From Flammeovirgaceae bacterium (GTDB lineage Bacteria > Bacteroidota > Bacteroidia > Cytophagales > Cyclobacteriaceae), in contig JADJMA010000026.1 in NCBI GenBank assembly GCA_016709845.1, positions 1 through 64,000 on the forward strand: 64,000 nucleotides of DNA, given 5' to 3'. Positions 37,789 through 48,781 of the stretch are shown in pieces. The first letter of the stretch is position 1. Each line of letters starts with the position of its first letter. The notes below the pieces were generated by a model. It searched no databases. It saw only the letters and a list, made by a program, of their open reading frames with translations, and was not told the DNA's origin. The position numbers were made by a program, and so were the translations under genes.

Positions 37789-38242
37789 TTAACCATATTT
37801 TAAAATTAAGGCTAACTGCCCGGCATGATAAGTGGTGTGTGATACAATTCTACCGAATGCTTCCGCTTTTGTTTTAGTTCCAAATTCTTTTGTGGTAATT
37901 ATTGTTTCCCAATCTTCCTCTAATTGTTTTTCAACTATTGCTTTCAATGTTTCAAAAGAAAGAGAAACATATTCTTTCAGTTCTTCAAGATTTGTCCATT
38001 CGCCTGTGTCGTGTTTTTCGATCACTGTTTTAGCAGATACTTTTACCTCACTGGCTCCAAAAACATTTTTAGCAAAAAGCAATTCCACATCACCAATATG
38101 CCTGATTAAAAAAACCAACGCTATTTTGTGCGGGCAACAATTTCTTTTTCAAATCCGCTGTTGTAATAGTTGTCAATGGGTTAGTAAACCTTGTTCGAGC
38201 TTCTATCCACAGTTCAATAAAAATTTCCGTTTTCGTTTTCAT
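37789..38242 (-). CDS. DinB superfamily protein (one frameshift)
   Basis: ATG 38242: MKTKTEIFIELWIEARTRFTNPLTTITTADLKKKLLPAQNSVGFLIRHIGDVELLFAKNVF (shift near 38115), then a four-helix part ending EAFGRIVSHTTYHAGQLALILKYG. The IRHIGDVE and SHTTYHAGQ histidines are the three-His metal site of DinB-like proteins. About 150 residues. DinB-like proteins are thiol-dependent transferases or detoxification-associated proteins of largely unknown substrate. It sits 3 bases from the stop of the CDF transporter gene, at the end of the thioredoxin-rhodanese-permease-CDF operon, suggesting a stress or metal role. Confidence 0.75.
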
Positions 38243-38244
38243 TT

Positions 38245-39141
38245 TTAAAAATTGATGTCGGCACACTTTTCTTCATCAGTTTCAAACTCAAGTGTGCTGT
38301 GTGAGATATTATGTTCCGCCAGTTCCTTTTTTAACTGCTGTTTTATAGAAACTAAATCAGTTGTGTTTTGAATAAGAATATGGCAGTGATCGCATTTTCA
38401 CTTGTACTCATACTCCAAATGTGGATATGATGCACATCTTTTACCCCAGCTATTTCAAGTAAATGCTCTTTAATTTCATCGCTGTTAATACTTGAAGGAA
38501 CACCATCCAAAATACTTATGATACTGTCTTTAAATAAACTCCAGGTACTGAATAAAATAACTACTGCAACTAACAAAGCAGCAATGCCATCCATAAAATA
38601 CCAACCAGTAAATCTTATTAGTAAACCTGCAACCACTACCCTAATGACACTAACGCATCAGCCATTAAATGCCAGTAGGCGGCTTTGATATTCAAATCAT
38701 CCTTTTCTCTTTTTTTAAATAGTAAGGCAGATGTAAAATTGATAACAATGCCAATGGCAGCCACAATCATGACTAAGGTTCCATTAACCGGTGAAGGGTG
38801 AATGATATGTTGAACACCTTCCCAGGCAATGGCACCAATGGCAAAAGCAAGTAACAGCGAATTTATAAAAGAGGCTAAAACAGAACCTTTCTTAAACCAT
38901 ACGTAAATATTTTACCTGCTTTTATTTTTTGAAAACGAAAGGCTGCGAAGGCTAAAAGCAATCCTGAAATATCTCCGATGTTATGAACGGCATCTGAGAG
39001 TAGGGCGGTGGAGTCGCCTTTCCACCCATAAAACAATTCTATCAATACATAAACAACATTCAATGCAATACCAATCAAAAATGAACGGTTTATTTCGTTC
39101 GCTGTTATTGCCGGGATGGTATGATTGTGTGAATGCGCCAT
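38245..39141 (-). CDS. Cation diffusion facilitator (CzcD-like) transporter (frameshifted)
   Basis: ~298 residues: MAHSHNHTIPAITANEINRSFLIGIALNVVYVLIELFYGWKGDSTALLSDAVHNIGDISGLLLAFAAF, with the HN(I)GD metal-transport motif in the second helix. It then runs via shifts near 38875 and 38640 to GSVLASFINSLLLAFAIG, AAYWHLMADALVSLG (H..AD motif) and AALLVAVVILF, and a cytoplasmic domain DVHHIHIWSMSTSENAITAHILI, ending at 38245. The histidine-rich N-terminus and these motifs identify a Zn/Co/Cd-type CDF antiporter of the inner membrane. Fourth gene of the operon starting at the thioredoxin gene. Confidence 0.85.
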
Positions 39142-39144
39142 TAG

Positions 39145-40117
39145 CTATAAAATGAAATTAAATAAGTAACCGGATAAAATCATAAAGAAGGTAATCGTTC
39201 CAAAATAAATAGCAATCATTTGCCAGGCCATTACTTTTTAAGCAAAGTAGCTTCGGGAATGGATAAACCTACCGTGGCCATCATAAAGGCAATGGCGGTT
39301 CCAAGGGGTACCCTTGGCAACAAAAACCTGGATAACAGGAACAATTCCTGCGGCATTAGCATACATGGGTACGGCAACAAGTACGGCAAGCGGAACGGTC
39401 CACCACTCGCCACCTCCTAAATACTGGTTGAAAAAGTTTTCCGGAACATAGCCGTGCATCGCTGCACCAATAGCAATCCCGACCACTACATAAAGAAGAA
39501 CGCCTTTTACAATATCCCAGGCTCCACGGGAGATTTCAGGCAATCGTTGAGAGAAAGTTCGCTTCTCCACTTCGTATTCGGCTTGTTTCATTTTATTTTC
39601 AAGAATCTTTTTTACCCAATCTGAAAGTAAAGGCTCGAGCTTAAATTTACTAAGCAGCCACCCACCCACGGTACCTAATAAAATACCTGAAACAACATAA
39701 ATCAAAGTAGCTTTTATACCAAACATACCAAGAAACATCGCCACAGCAACTTCATTCACTAAAGGCGAAGTAATCAAAAAAGAGAACGTTACGCCAAGCG
39801 GAATTCCACCTTGAACAAAGCCAATAAATAGCGGCACCGAAGAGCATGAGCAAAAAGGTGTCACAGCCCCAAAAACCGAAGCGAAAAAGTATTCTAAACC
39901 GTAAAGCTTTTTTTGTATTCAGATAGTTTTTAAGTCGTTCAATAGGAAAATAGGCGTTCACAATTCCCATTAAAAAAACAATGAAAAATAACAGAATGAG
40001 AATTTTGAGCGTATCATAGACAAAGAAATTCAGAGCCGTTCCCAAATGTGTTTCTGCTCCGATTTTAAAAACTGAATAGATCAGCCAATCCGCAAAATGT
40101 TGAAGCCAGTCGAACAT
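39145..40117 (-). CDS. ArsP/YraQ-type permease (DUF318; frameshifted)
   Basis: ~323 residues, eight or more transmembrane helices. MFDWLQHFADWLIYSVFKIG, ILILLFFIVFLMGIVNAYFPIERL, then after a shift near 39860 VTPFCSCSSVPLFIGFVQGGIPLGVTFSFLITSPLVNEVA. The TPFCSCS motif is the signature of the ArsP/YraQ permease family, whose ArsP members export trivalent organoarsenicals. The second half repeats the fold (MYANAAGIVPVIQVFVAKG) and ends PEATLLKKVMAWQMIAIYFG...LFNFIL after a shift near 39240. Downstream of thioredoxin and rhodanese genes, a common context for this permease in Bacteroidota. Confidence 0.85.
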
Positions 40118-40129
40118 ATCTATATCTTT

Positions 40130-40534
40130 TTAACAACAAGGGCTGCCATCACTATTTGGCGTGTCGGAGCATCCTGCACTATCACTTTTAATCAGCACCG
40201 AATTTGTATCGCCTTTAGTAGGGAACCCTCTTTGTACCCATCGGACCATGCCATGCTGCATGTTCATTACATTTTCATAGCCTTGGTTCATCAGGTAGTA
40301 CGTTGTTTTAAGACTACGCATACCGTCACGACAAACCATAACAAGTTCGCGATCTTTGGGTAGTTCGCTGTAACGGTCTTCAAATTCGCTTAACGGAATG
40401 TTAATGATTTCAGGCACATCGAAGGCAAGTTGTGCTACTTCATCTTTCTCTCTCACATCTACCAGTAAGGCTCCAGCTTTCACACGGCCCTGTGTTGTGG
40501 TAGGACAAATTTCTATTGCTGTTTTTGTTTCCAT
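40130..40534 (-). CDS. Rhodanese-like domain protein
   Basis: 134 residues. TQGRVKAGALLVDVREKDEVAQLAFDVPEIINIPLSEFEDRYSEL, then LVMVCRDGMRSLKTTYYLMNQGYENVMNMQHGMVRWVQRG. A single rhodanese domain with catalytic Cys in the CRDGMR loop. The C-terminal extension ends in a cysteine-rich tail (SAGCSDTPNSDGSPCC) that could bind thiophilic metal. Likely moves sulfane sulfur, or supplies reduced thiols to the permease system; between a thioredoxin-like gene and the ArsP-type permease gene, all in one direction. Confidence 0.85.
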   Translation of the reverse strand: METKTAIEICPTTTQGRVKAGALLVDVREKDEVAQLAFDVPEIINIPLSEFEDRYSELPKDRELVMVCRDGMRSLKTTYYLMNQGYENVMNMQHGMVRWVQRGFPTKGDTNSVLIKSDSAGCSDTPNSDGSPCC

Positions 40535-40554
40535 AATAATGTTGGTTACAAGGG

Positions 40555-40788
40555 TTATTGTAAAAATACTTTTACCTCATCGGGCATGGGCACACGGCCT
40601 TTTACTTTTATTACTTCATCTACCACCAGCACAGGGGTCGAGAGCACATTGTACTCCATGATTTTTTGAATGTCTTCTACTTTTTCAATTTTTGCATCGA
40701 TGCCCAATTGTTCTACCACTTGTTTTACAATGGCTTCTGTTTGTTTGCATTTAGCGCATCCTGTTCCGAGTATTTTAATGTGTTTCAT
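40555..40788 (-). CDS. Small thioredoxin-like (redox-active disulfide) protein
   Basis: 77 residues: MKHIKILGTGCAKCKQTEAIVKQVVEQLGIDAKIEKVEDIQKIMEYNVLSTPVLVVDEVIKVKGRVP. A minimal thioredoxin fold with CAKC active site and cis-Pro in STPVLV, matching the archaeal-type small thioredoxin/redox-active disulfide protein 2 family. In this context it probably reduces or shuttles thiols for metal/arsenic handling. First gene of an operon with a palindromic ArsR operator 34 bases upstream. Confidence 0.85.
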   Translation of the reverse strand: MKHIKILGTGCAKCKQTEAIVKQVVEQLGIDAKIEKVEDIQKIMEYNVLSTPVLVVDEVIKVKGRVPMPDEVKVFLQ

Positions 40789-40821
40789 TTTTAAATTATT
40801 TAGCTCTATAAAATTATTCTA

Positions 40822-40837
40822 TTCGTATTTATACGAA
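40822..40837 (-). promoter_or_regulatory. ArsR operator upstream of the thioredoxin operon
   Basis: TTCGTA-TTTA-TACGAA, a perfect palindrome with a 4-base spacer, in the 67-bp gap between the arsR-type gene and the thioredoxin-like gene. The same half-sites recur at 41172-41189 before the regulator. Confidence 0.75.
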
Positions 40838-40855
40838 CGAATTGATCAAATTTTT

Positions 40856-41161
40856 TTAGTCGAAGAAGCCAATCAACAAGCCCTTGGCCATGGCCCAATT
40901 TTCGCGGTTGATACAATACTTAATTTTAGGAGCTTCAATCTCACCCTGGATAAGGCCCGATTCCTTCAATACCTTTAAATGTTGTGATAGCGTGCTATGT
41001 GCTATTGGTAATTCCTCTGCCATATCGCCATGATAGCAGCAACTTTGCCTGGAAAGCTGTTGCAAAATGGCCACCCGAACGGGGTTGGCAATGGCATTTC
41101 CGAAACGGGCAATTAACTCCTGTTTTTGGGTATATTTTACTTTTTCTACGGCAGTTGGCAT
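40856..41161 (-). CDS. ArsR-family metalloregulator (second)
   Basis: 101 residues: QELIARFGNAIANPVRVAILQQLSRQSCCYHGDMAEELPIAHSTLSQHLKVLKESGLIQGEIEAPKIKYCINRENWAMAKGLL. The SCCYHGD segment places a Cys pair where arsenite-type ArsR proteins have their metal thiolates (compare CICND in the other ArsR at 36077). Winged HTH STLSQHLKVLKESGLI. It heads the thioredoxin-rhodanese-permease-CDF-DinB operon. Matching TTCGTA-N4-TACGAA palindromes lie before it and before the thioredoxin-like gene. Confidence 0.9.
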   Translation of the reverse strand: MPTAVEKVKYTQKQELIARFGNAIANPVRVAILQQLSRQSCCYHGDMAEELPIAHSTLSQHLKVLKESGLIQGEIEAPKIKYCINRENWAMAKGLLIGFFD

Positions 41162-41171
41162 AATCTAATTA

Positions 41172-41189
41172 GTTCGTAACTATACGAAC
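41172..41189 (-). promoter_or_regulatory. ArsR operator upstream of the second arsR-type gene
   Basis: GTTCGTA-ACTA-TACGAAC, a perfect 7-base inverted repeat ending 10 bases before the start codon at 41161. The 245 bases from here to 41435 contain no other feature I can support. Confidence 0.75.
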
Positions 41190-41435
41190 AATAAATTCAA
41201 CTTTTGGTTCACAAAACAGAAGTTTTATTGAAGGTGAAAGGGTTTGGCTCTTACCTTAAGGTTGGTCCAGATAGGTATCGGATGTGCGGCTATAGCATGT
41301 GGCAAATCGAAGATTTATGAGCACCAAAAAAGAGCACTTGCGAATAAATGCACGGAACAGATACATTTTTTGTGAGGGCGCTAATGGTTGAGCCTGAAAA
41401 CAGCACGTCAATAATTATAAGTTCTAATCTTTAAA

Positions 41436-43667
41436 TCAGAATGGATAGCCTATGGCTATGTTAATCGCTGGATTCCAGAACTTAATATCAGTGGTCCATC
41501 TTTCTCCGGTAGGCAGGTATGGTGTGCGCAACGTGTAGGCAAAGTCAAGCCGGGCAACAATAAAACTAAAATCCCACCGCAAGCCCCACCCCGAGCTAAT
41601 CGCTATCTGCTTAACAAATGTATTTAAGTGAAATGTTCCATTGGGTCTTGATGCATCTTCTTTGGTTAGCCAGATATTTCCTGCATCCATAAACAAAGCG
41701 CCTTTCAGATTGCCATATACATCAAACCTGTATTCGAGGTTTCCTTCTAATCGTATATCCCCCGTTAAGTCATTGTACCCTTCAGGCGGTATTTCACTAC
41801 CAGGCCCCACTGATCGGGCTATAAAGGAGCGTAAACTATTGGTGCCCCCTACATAAAATTGTTTTATGTAAGGAATAACATCTGAATTACCTATGGGCAA
41901 ACCAACCCCGGCACTAAACCGTGTTACTAATTTTGACTGTTGATTTAATTTGAAGTTATACGTAAGGTCAACCCGCGGACGTAGATATTGCGAATAGGGA
42001 ACGCCTAACAAAGTATATCGTCCCAAAGAATCTTTGGATGCGTTTGTTGCCGAGTACAAACCATTCAGAAGATTTCCCGCCATGTCAATTCCTCCTCTGA
42101 AGAAAAATTCGTTGGAACGGTTAGCCTTGGATTGAAAAGTATATTCATAGCCCAGGCCTACAATAAATTGTTCATCGAAGCTTCGCTGTACACCTGGGTT
42201 TTCCTCTAAATATTTCTTGAATTCATCGGATTGAGAATCTTCAGGAATTTTGGTGAAAACAATCTCAACAGGATTAAAGGAATGGGTGACACGATCTTTT
42301 TTGCTACATCGATACCCAAAGTTTGTATAGATAGAATTTAACCGATAAAGATCGAGTCGATTAAATAAATTGTAACCGGCAGAGATATTTGTTTTAAGCA
42401 GATTTTTTTTGTCTGCATTAAATAGAAATCCCGGATAAAGTCTGGGCAAGGCATAGTTAACCTCTAAGCCTAATTCATAAGCCGGCTTAATTTCGCCATC
42501 AACAATTTGTACCTCAACTCTTCCGCGTAAATTTATTTTAAACATTTCAGCCGCTTTATTTCGGTTTCGGTCCGTGTAACTGAATATTACACCCGGGCCA
42601 AAATAATTTGTTGACCGATAGATGGCATTAAATTCGGCTGAATACGCGTAACGCTTTCGCTGAGAGAGGTAAAGGTTTGCATCCAGTTCATTGGTATTTT
42701 CATGCGGAAAAAACTTTATACTCGCATTTCTTATAATGGGGAGCGAATTCATATACCGAATCGTATGCATATAATTCGATTGGGCAAAGGTTTCACCGGG
42801 TTTCAGAAAAATACCTCGTTGAAGAACATCAAACCGAAGATTCTTATTTTGTGAAATCAAGTAATAATTATCGAATTGAAGCGTGTCGGTAGGCACGTTG
42901 TCAAGTATAAAGTCGTCATGAATAAAAACTTTTCGTATCGTATAAGGCTTTCTGGATTCCGGTGGCGTTTCGGGTTTAATAGTTATCTGCCCATTTACCC
43001 GATGGTCACTGGTAGTCGTGTCGGCCTTTAGCGTAATAAATTCAGGATTAAAATAGATGTACCCCTGTTCTTTCAGGTTTAGATCAATCCTGCTCCGCTC
43101 GTTCTTTATGGCTTCTAGGGTATAGATATCACCCTTCTTCAACAGCGATTCTGGCCGGGTGTCATTTATTTTTTGTGCGAGATCATTTTGAGGTTTAGGA
43201 AAGGTAATGGTTTCAAACCTGTAGGGATCACCCAGGGAGATCGTGTACTTATATTTTATCTTGCGCTGCCCACTAAAAATCGTATCGAACGTTACGGAAT
43301 TGTGAAAATAGCCGTTATGAAAAACCCGGTTCTGGATAGCGGCACTAACCTGAAGAGGATGAGTTTGAGAAAGCAAAACCGGATCTGAAATTTTATTCTT
43401 CCAGAACTTTTTCTTTTTAGCAGCTTCAGAAATTGTATTGTTAATAGCCAAACCGGGTCTCATCCACAGAAATTTATTATTAGGTTCTGGTTTTAATACA
43501 TCATTGATTGTGGACATTAATTTTATTTTTTCATTCCCCTTCGCAATTATTTTTATTTCATTTCCGGTGTAAAGAGGATTCTCGGTAGAAATATTCTTCA
43601 TGCCGGTGCAACCGGTTAAGGCAATTACAAAAATCAAAAAAACAGTATGTAGGACTGATGGCTTCAT
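41436..43667 (-). CDS. tamL: TamL: BamA/TamA-family outer-membrane assembly lipoprotein
   Basis: 743 residues, intact. Lipoprotein signal VFLIFVIALTGCTGMKN (lipobox LTGC). POTRA-like repeats occupy ~residues 40-330 (for example KVFIHDDFILDNVPTD and QRGIFLKPGETFAQSNYMHTIRYMN), then the Omp85 barrel with VGGTNSLRSFIARSVGPGS (the loop-6 region of the Omp85 family), LEGNLEYRFDVYGNLKGALFMDAGNIW and a final strand INIAIGYPF. The lipidated Bacteroidota homologue of TamA. Its start overlaps the TamB stop by 4 bases, supporting a TamB-TamL complex spanning the periplasm for outer-membrane lipid or protein transport. Confidence 0.92.
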   Translation of the reverse strand: MKPSVLHTVFLIFVIALTGCTGMKNISTENPLYTGNEIKIIAKGNEKIKLMSTINDVLKPEPNNKFLWMRPGLAINNTISEAAKKKKFWKNKISDPVLLSQTHPLQVSAAIQNRVFHNGYFHNSVTFDTIFSGQRKIKYKYTISLGDPYRFETITFPKPQNDLAQKINDTRPESLLKKGDIYTLEAIKNERSRIDLNLKEQGYIYFNPEFITLKADTTTSDHRVNGQITIKPETPPESRKPYTIRKVFIHDDFILDNVPTDTLQFDNYYLISQNKNLRFDVLQRGIFLKPGETFAQSNYMHTIRYMNSLPIIRNASIKFFPHENTNELDANLYLSQRKRYAYSAEFNAIYRSTNYFGPGVIFSYTDRNRNKAAEMFKINLRGRVEVQIVDGEIKPAYELGLEVNYALPRLYPGFLFNADKKNLLKTNISAGYNLFNRLDLYRLNSIYTNFGYRCSKKDRVTHSFNPVEIVFTKIPEDSQSDEFKKYLEENPGVQRSFDEQFIVGLGYEYTFQSKANRSNEFFFRGGIDMAGNLLNGLYSATNASKDSLGRYTLLGVPYSQYLRPRVDLTYNFKLNQQSKLVTRFSAGVGLPIGNSDVIPYIKQFYVGGTNSLRSFIARSVGPGSEIPPEGYNDLTGDIRLEGNLEYRFDVYGNLKGALFMDAGNIWLTKEDASRPNGTFHLNTFVKQIAISSGWGLRWDFSFIVARLDFAYTLRTPYLPTGERWTTDIKFWNPAINIAIGYPF

Positions 43668-46600
43668 TTTCGATTGTTCTTATTTTGCCCCTTACTAGCA
43701 AATTCACGAATGAAGATTAACGAGATACCCGTGTTTCTGATTTCCTGATAGATAATATCATAGGTTTGATTATTAAATAATTTTAGTTGCTTATCGCCTT
43801 TGCCGGTCAGGTCATAAATGATAGCGAAATCGCCCCGGTAATTTTTACCTGTGTTGCTCCCCGATTGATCTTGATTGAGATTAAAATCGCCACCCACTTC
43901 AAAAGACAACCGATCATCCATGATCGACTTAGAGACCCGGAAATCCATGGCCGTTTGAGTCTTGCCACCTGGTGTGGTGTAATCACTGTAGGATTGTATT
44001 CCTACATCGATGTTTACATTTTTAATATACTGACTGGCAAAACGATTAAGTTGACTGGCCAACAAACTATTAACACTATTGGATAGAGCGGTGGCTGCAA
44101 TCGTACTGGAATTGATATCCGCGCTGCTGGATTCTGGCAAGAACCCGCCAAGTACTAAAAGCCCGAAAACCTGTTTATTTAATTCAGCGGTGTACTCAGG
44201 TTGTCGCAGCCGATCTAATTTATTGGCTAGCACCGGATAGTTCGCCTTCTCCTTTTGTGGAAGATCTAATGAAAATGATACGATCGGTTTCTCGATTGTT
44301 CCGTTGATGTTGATTCCCACTTCATAATCAAGCGCTCTTTCGTAAACTGATTTTTCATTTTCGCCAATTTCATCACCAATCAACCCGATGGAATTGGATT
44401 CAACCGTATGCACCGCTTTTATACTGAGGTCTCCGTTTTTTGGGGAACCATTCCAGTTAATAGACGAGCCATTGACAAGCGTAAAATTCTTTTTTACGAG
44501 ATTATAGAAAGACAAACTATAAATTCCTTTGCTAACCGTATAATTTCCTGCAAGCTTAAGATTTCCCGTGCGGTCGTAGCCCAATTCCAGAGCAGCTTCG
44601 CCCGAGGTTTCTAAATAATCTCCCGACTCTTCGTCAAGAATAATTTTAATCACAGCATTTTTCTCTATTAGTACAGAGGAATTTAGATTGAAGTTCGGCA
44701 GACCAGCCAGTAATGAATCGTAAAGCGTAATAGATTGTTTATGGGCTACAGAATCCAGCAATAATGTGGGATCAACAAATTCAACAATTCCTTCTGCCTT
44801 AAGAAGTTCAATGTCTTCCTGTGGAGTTACGTAAGTAAGCTTTGTGGCGTCCTTAATGGTAAGCTTTGCTTCAACGGTAGCATCCTTTTTTCGGCCTTTT
44901 ATAGTTGCGTCACTATCAATAACCAGTTGACCCTTGAAGTTACCTGAAGCAGAATCGGGCGTGTTTAGGAGTGCATAATTGCTCGCATTTAGTTGCAGGT
45001 TATAAGAAAGAGTTTGGTAGTCCAGACTCCCATTAACATGGAGTGGATTATTTGCTTTATCAAAAAGTTTAAAATTGTTAAAATGTATAATTGAATCATC
45101 GATCAAGATCCGATCATCTGGTATTTTAAAGGTAACTGTGGGATTAACCGTTGTTACACCTACATTAAGAAATTGCAAATAACCTTTTAACACGGGCTTC
45201 TTGAGTGGCCCATGAATTGTTGTTTCTCCCCTTAGAGTTCCATTCATTTCATCTACGATTCCCGAAACTAGAAATGAAAATAATTCGAGGTTGTTAACAT
45301 CGAGTTTCAAAGAGGCATCTACTTCATCCTTTGCTGACGAGTATTGCCCATTCAGGTTAATCGTATTTGATTCATTGGTAAGCATGAATTCAAACGGCAC
45401 GAGGCCGTTATCACTTACCGCAGTGGCGGTAATAGTTACCGGTTCCGAATTATAAAGAACAAGACTATCGACAACTGCCTTTAGGTTAAGTTTCTGACTG
45501 CCCGCGTAAGAAATTGTACCGGTAAGCAGCCCTTTGTTAATGATTGTTGTATCTCCGGCAAGCAAATAGTTTAACGGAGTAAGATTTACATTTTTAAGAG
45601 AGATATCGAAAGCATCTAAATCTCCATTCATTTTAATTTCCATGTCAGCCCGGGAAATCAGAAAATGATTGAACGCCAAATTATTGGTTCTTAGCGATAC
45701 CGGATTAGTTGGATCAACCAAGTATTCTTTATCGAGAAAGAGCAGTTTATCAGGATAAATCAAAGTACTGCTGTCTGTTGGGAGAATCCGTGTTTTTAAA
45801 CCCAATAGCGTAAGAGAATCGTTCGCTAATACCAGGTTAGCGTGTATTATTTCACCCTTTGTCTGCATATCAAGATTCATAGTACCCAGCGCGATAGAAT
45901 CGTAATACAAATCGGAGACAATCATGCGGGTGCTAAGACTATCCTGAATGGCGTGCAGCGAATCTAAAGAAATCCCATATCCTTTAAATTTTCCTGCAGT
46001 GGCCTGAAGCGATGATCTTTTACGGTGCTCATCGAATTCTCCGGTTAACCGCAAGTTCGAAACTTCATCTACATCGATTCCTAATAATTGAAAGAGTCTG
46101 GCGTTTTCCGCTTCAAGGTTAAAATGAATAGTTCGGCCAGATGTAGAACTATTACTATTAGCGGTATTAAAAACAGTGCTGATCCATTTCTGTATGATAT
46201 CCTGCGAATCGCGGATGTCGAAGTTTGAGATTAAGTTTCCTTTTTCATTATCGGCATAATATTCAAGCTCACTGCCTGTTGGCGACATCAACGCACGAAA
46301 GGCCATGGTATCGATTAAATATTTAGTGGATTGATTTTGAAGTAAAATGCTTTTTCCCTCAACCGATCCTTCCAGAGCAGATTGATTTAATATTAATTTA
46401 GATTTAAAGTCGCCTGAAATAGATAAGGTGCTATCACTATGTAATAGGGAGCCAGCCTTAAAATCATCTAGTTTCATAGTGGTTATCACCGCCATGGGTT
46501 CAGAAAACAAAATTTCTGAATGAATCTCTGACCGATAGGATGGATCTTTAATGACAGCCTTGATGATGGAGTTAGTTTTTGGTCAGGCTTTCAATCGCGA

Positions 46601-48268
46601 TGTTGGAAATGGGTTGATCAAGAATTTCTATATGAGAGATCGATCCCTTGATTTCGAGATTCTGATCGGTACCTATATTTCCTTTTGCTACTAAAGAAAA
46701 TCCGGCAGGCCCCAACGCGGACACATTTACCCATTTTCCAAGATCTACATTTTCACCGCTTAGGGTTGCATCGAGTCCGGTGTTATCGGCCTTTGGTGTT
46801 GCCTGGCCGTCAAACTGTACACTACCCCAATTTGTATTGATCTTTCCATTGGCAGTTATGAGAGTTCCTGAACTGAACGCCAGTATGGTTAACTCGTCAG
46901 GGATACTAAAACCTCCAACAAACGGAGTTATTATTTCTTTAAAGTCTGAGCCGATCGTGCTGTTAACCCTTATGTCCTTCCAGCTTAGCTTTTCGAGATC
47001 CAATACATCCGCTATTTTTCCATCGGCTTGAAAAGAACTATGCGCTGTTTTCAAATTAAACGTTTTAATCAACCCCTGTCCCTGGTTGTAGTTGCCTTCC
47101 AGTTTAACTTCCGTTGATTTCCAGTTGATGAATGGAATGAGTAAAGCATCATTAAGGAAGTAAGCAAGTGCCGCTGGATTAATTTTGCCAAGAACACTAA
47201 GTTCCAGATTGTCCAGATCAGTATTTTTATTTGAATTCAATGGAGAGGCCTTGAGGTCTGCATCGAGTTGATTGATGCTGGATGCCAGATGAAGATGGGT
47301 AAGTGAAAATTGATGTTGATTCCATTGCAGCGCAAACCGGGCATCGTCTACTTTAAGACCGGGCAGCTGTGCCGAAAGTGAAAGTAAATCCGCATTAAGC
47401 GTGTCTTCATTAACAAGAATATCTGAAAGATTGATTTGAATATCCTCAAGTTGAATGTGTGCCGGATCGAATTTTGGGGTGGTTGTTATCAGGTTATTAT
47501 GGAGCGAGAAGTCACTATCATCTACGCGTAGATTCGTAACCTCAAAATCAATACCTAAATCAGTATTAATACTGAACAGGCTAAACGCACTGGCTTTCGT
47601 TGAATCTGGAATACTTGGGCTATTTTCCGGATTTGCAGATTGAAATACATTTACCTGTGCCTTGTTGAGGTAAATACTGTTCGCTCTAATCTTATTCGGA
47701 CTGGTAATAAATTCAGCTTCCTTACCGTCCAACCTTCCTACTTTCACATCAACGGCAGTTCCATTTTTTATCGATGTAAACTTAAAATGGATGCTATCCA
47801 ATTGAATGCTTTTGAAAAGCAGAGTCACCGCATTTGATTTTGCAGAGGAAGTTTCTCCTGACTGAAAGGCATCGAATATGAATTGAATATTTAATCCGTC
47901 CTCCTGTTGAATCAGATGAAAGTCCGCACCCGCAATATCCACCTTATCAAAAATGAGCTGGCCGCTAAGCAGATCGACTATTCCGGATGCGACCTCAATT
48001 TTTGCAGCTGAAAAAATCTTTGTGTGATCAGGGTCCCATACGGTTATATCTTCAATAATTACTTTGCCTAATAAAGAAAATTCAATGCTTTGAATGTCTA
48101 TCCGGGTTTCAATCTTGGAAGACAAGTAGTTGGCTAATGCAGTGGTTATCTTTTTTTGTATGGGAGGGAGATGGATGAAAGCGGCAACGAGTACGATCGC
48201 CAGGAGAAATCCCAGTATTAGTTTCGCCAGAAACTTGGCAGCTCGTAAAAAATCGTCCGCGGGTGCAT
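43664..48268 (-). CDS. tamB: TamB/DUF490 translocation-assembly protein (one or two frameshifts)
   Basis: About 1,530 residues. One N-terminal membrane anchor (FLAKLILGFLLAIVLVAAFIHLPP, ~residues 10-35) is followed by ALANYLSSKIETRIDIQSIEFSLLGKVIIEDITVWDP. A very long beta-rich region of repetitive amphipathic strands (AsmA/TamB type) leads to the C-terminal TamB/DUF490 domain with EKPIVSFSLDLPQKEK and STIAATALSNSVNSLLASQLNRFASQYIKNVNIDVGIQSY. The frame shifts near 46540; a second problem affects the first codons (ATG 48268 is my best start). It bridges inner membrane and TamL for lipid/OMP transport. The stop overlaps the tamL start. Confidence 0.9.
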
Positions 48269-48363
48269 GTTACGGATCAAAAATACGCACAGATTAGTTC
48301 ATTATTAATGATCTCTATGTCTTCAGTCGGTTAGAAACATCATACAGATATCCATAAAACAAA

Positions 48364-48389
48364 AAAGGTTGACATTGCTGTCAACCTTT
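48364..48389 (-). terminator. Terminator downstream of the Ala/Lys protein gene
   Basis: AAAGGTTGACA / TGTCAACCTTT (48364-48374 / 48379-48389) with a TTGC loop, followed on the minus strand by a T-run (A at 48361-48366). Confidence 0.8.
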
Positions 48390-48407
48390 CTCTGAACACA
48401 ATGTTCA

Positions 48408-48509
48408 TTACTTCTTCTTCTTAGTAGCCTTCTTTGCTTTCTTAGCTACTTTTTCTTAGCTGCTTTCTTAGCAACCTTTTCTTAGCGGCTTTCTTTGCTT
48501 TTTTGCCAT
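48408..48509 (-). CDS. Histone H1-like Ala/Lys-rich small protein (frameshifted)
   Basis: ATG 48509, stop TAA at 48408. The DNA is a run of AAGAAAGC/GCTAAGAAA units that in the correct frame reads MAKKAKKAAKK, VAKKAAKK and VAKKAKKATKKKK. Homopolymer runs of A have lost or gained bases, so the raw frame breaks after ~13 codons. Short Lys/Ala-rich proteins like the C-terminal tail of eukaryotic H1 are common in Bacteroidota and bind DNA non-specifically. A strong terminator follows for the same strand, supporting a real transcribed gene. The stretch 48510-48757 upstream shows no other gene. Confidence 0.65.
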
Positions 48510-48781
48510 AGCATTTAATTGTTTAAGTGAAACATGGGATAAATGTAAGTGTTAACTTCATTACATGCAAATTTTATGGCAAAAGAGTTGCGTTGATCAA
48601 TTTTGTGATGTATAGACGATAAAGCATGAAATATGATTTATGAATGAGTAACATCATAACTTTTTATCGCGTATAAATAAAATTTTGCTCTTTCAGTTTA
48701 TCAGGCATCAATGAAAATAGTACTCACGGCTCTATATAATTACATTAATTCAACTGAATGTTTTCTTTATTTTTGGTAACG

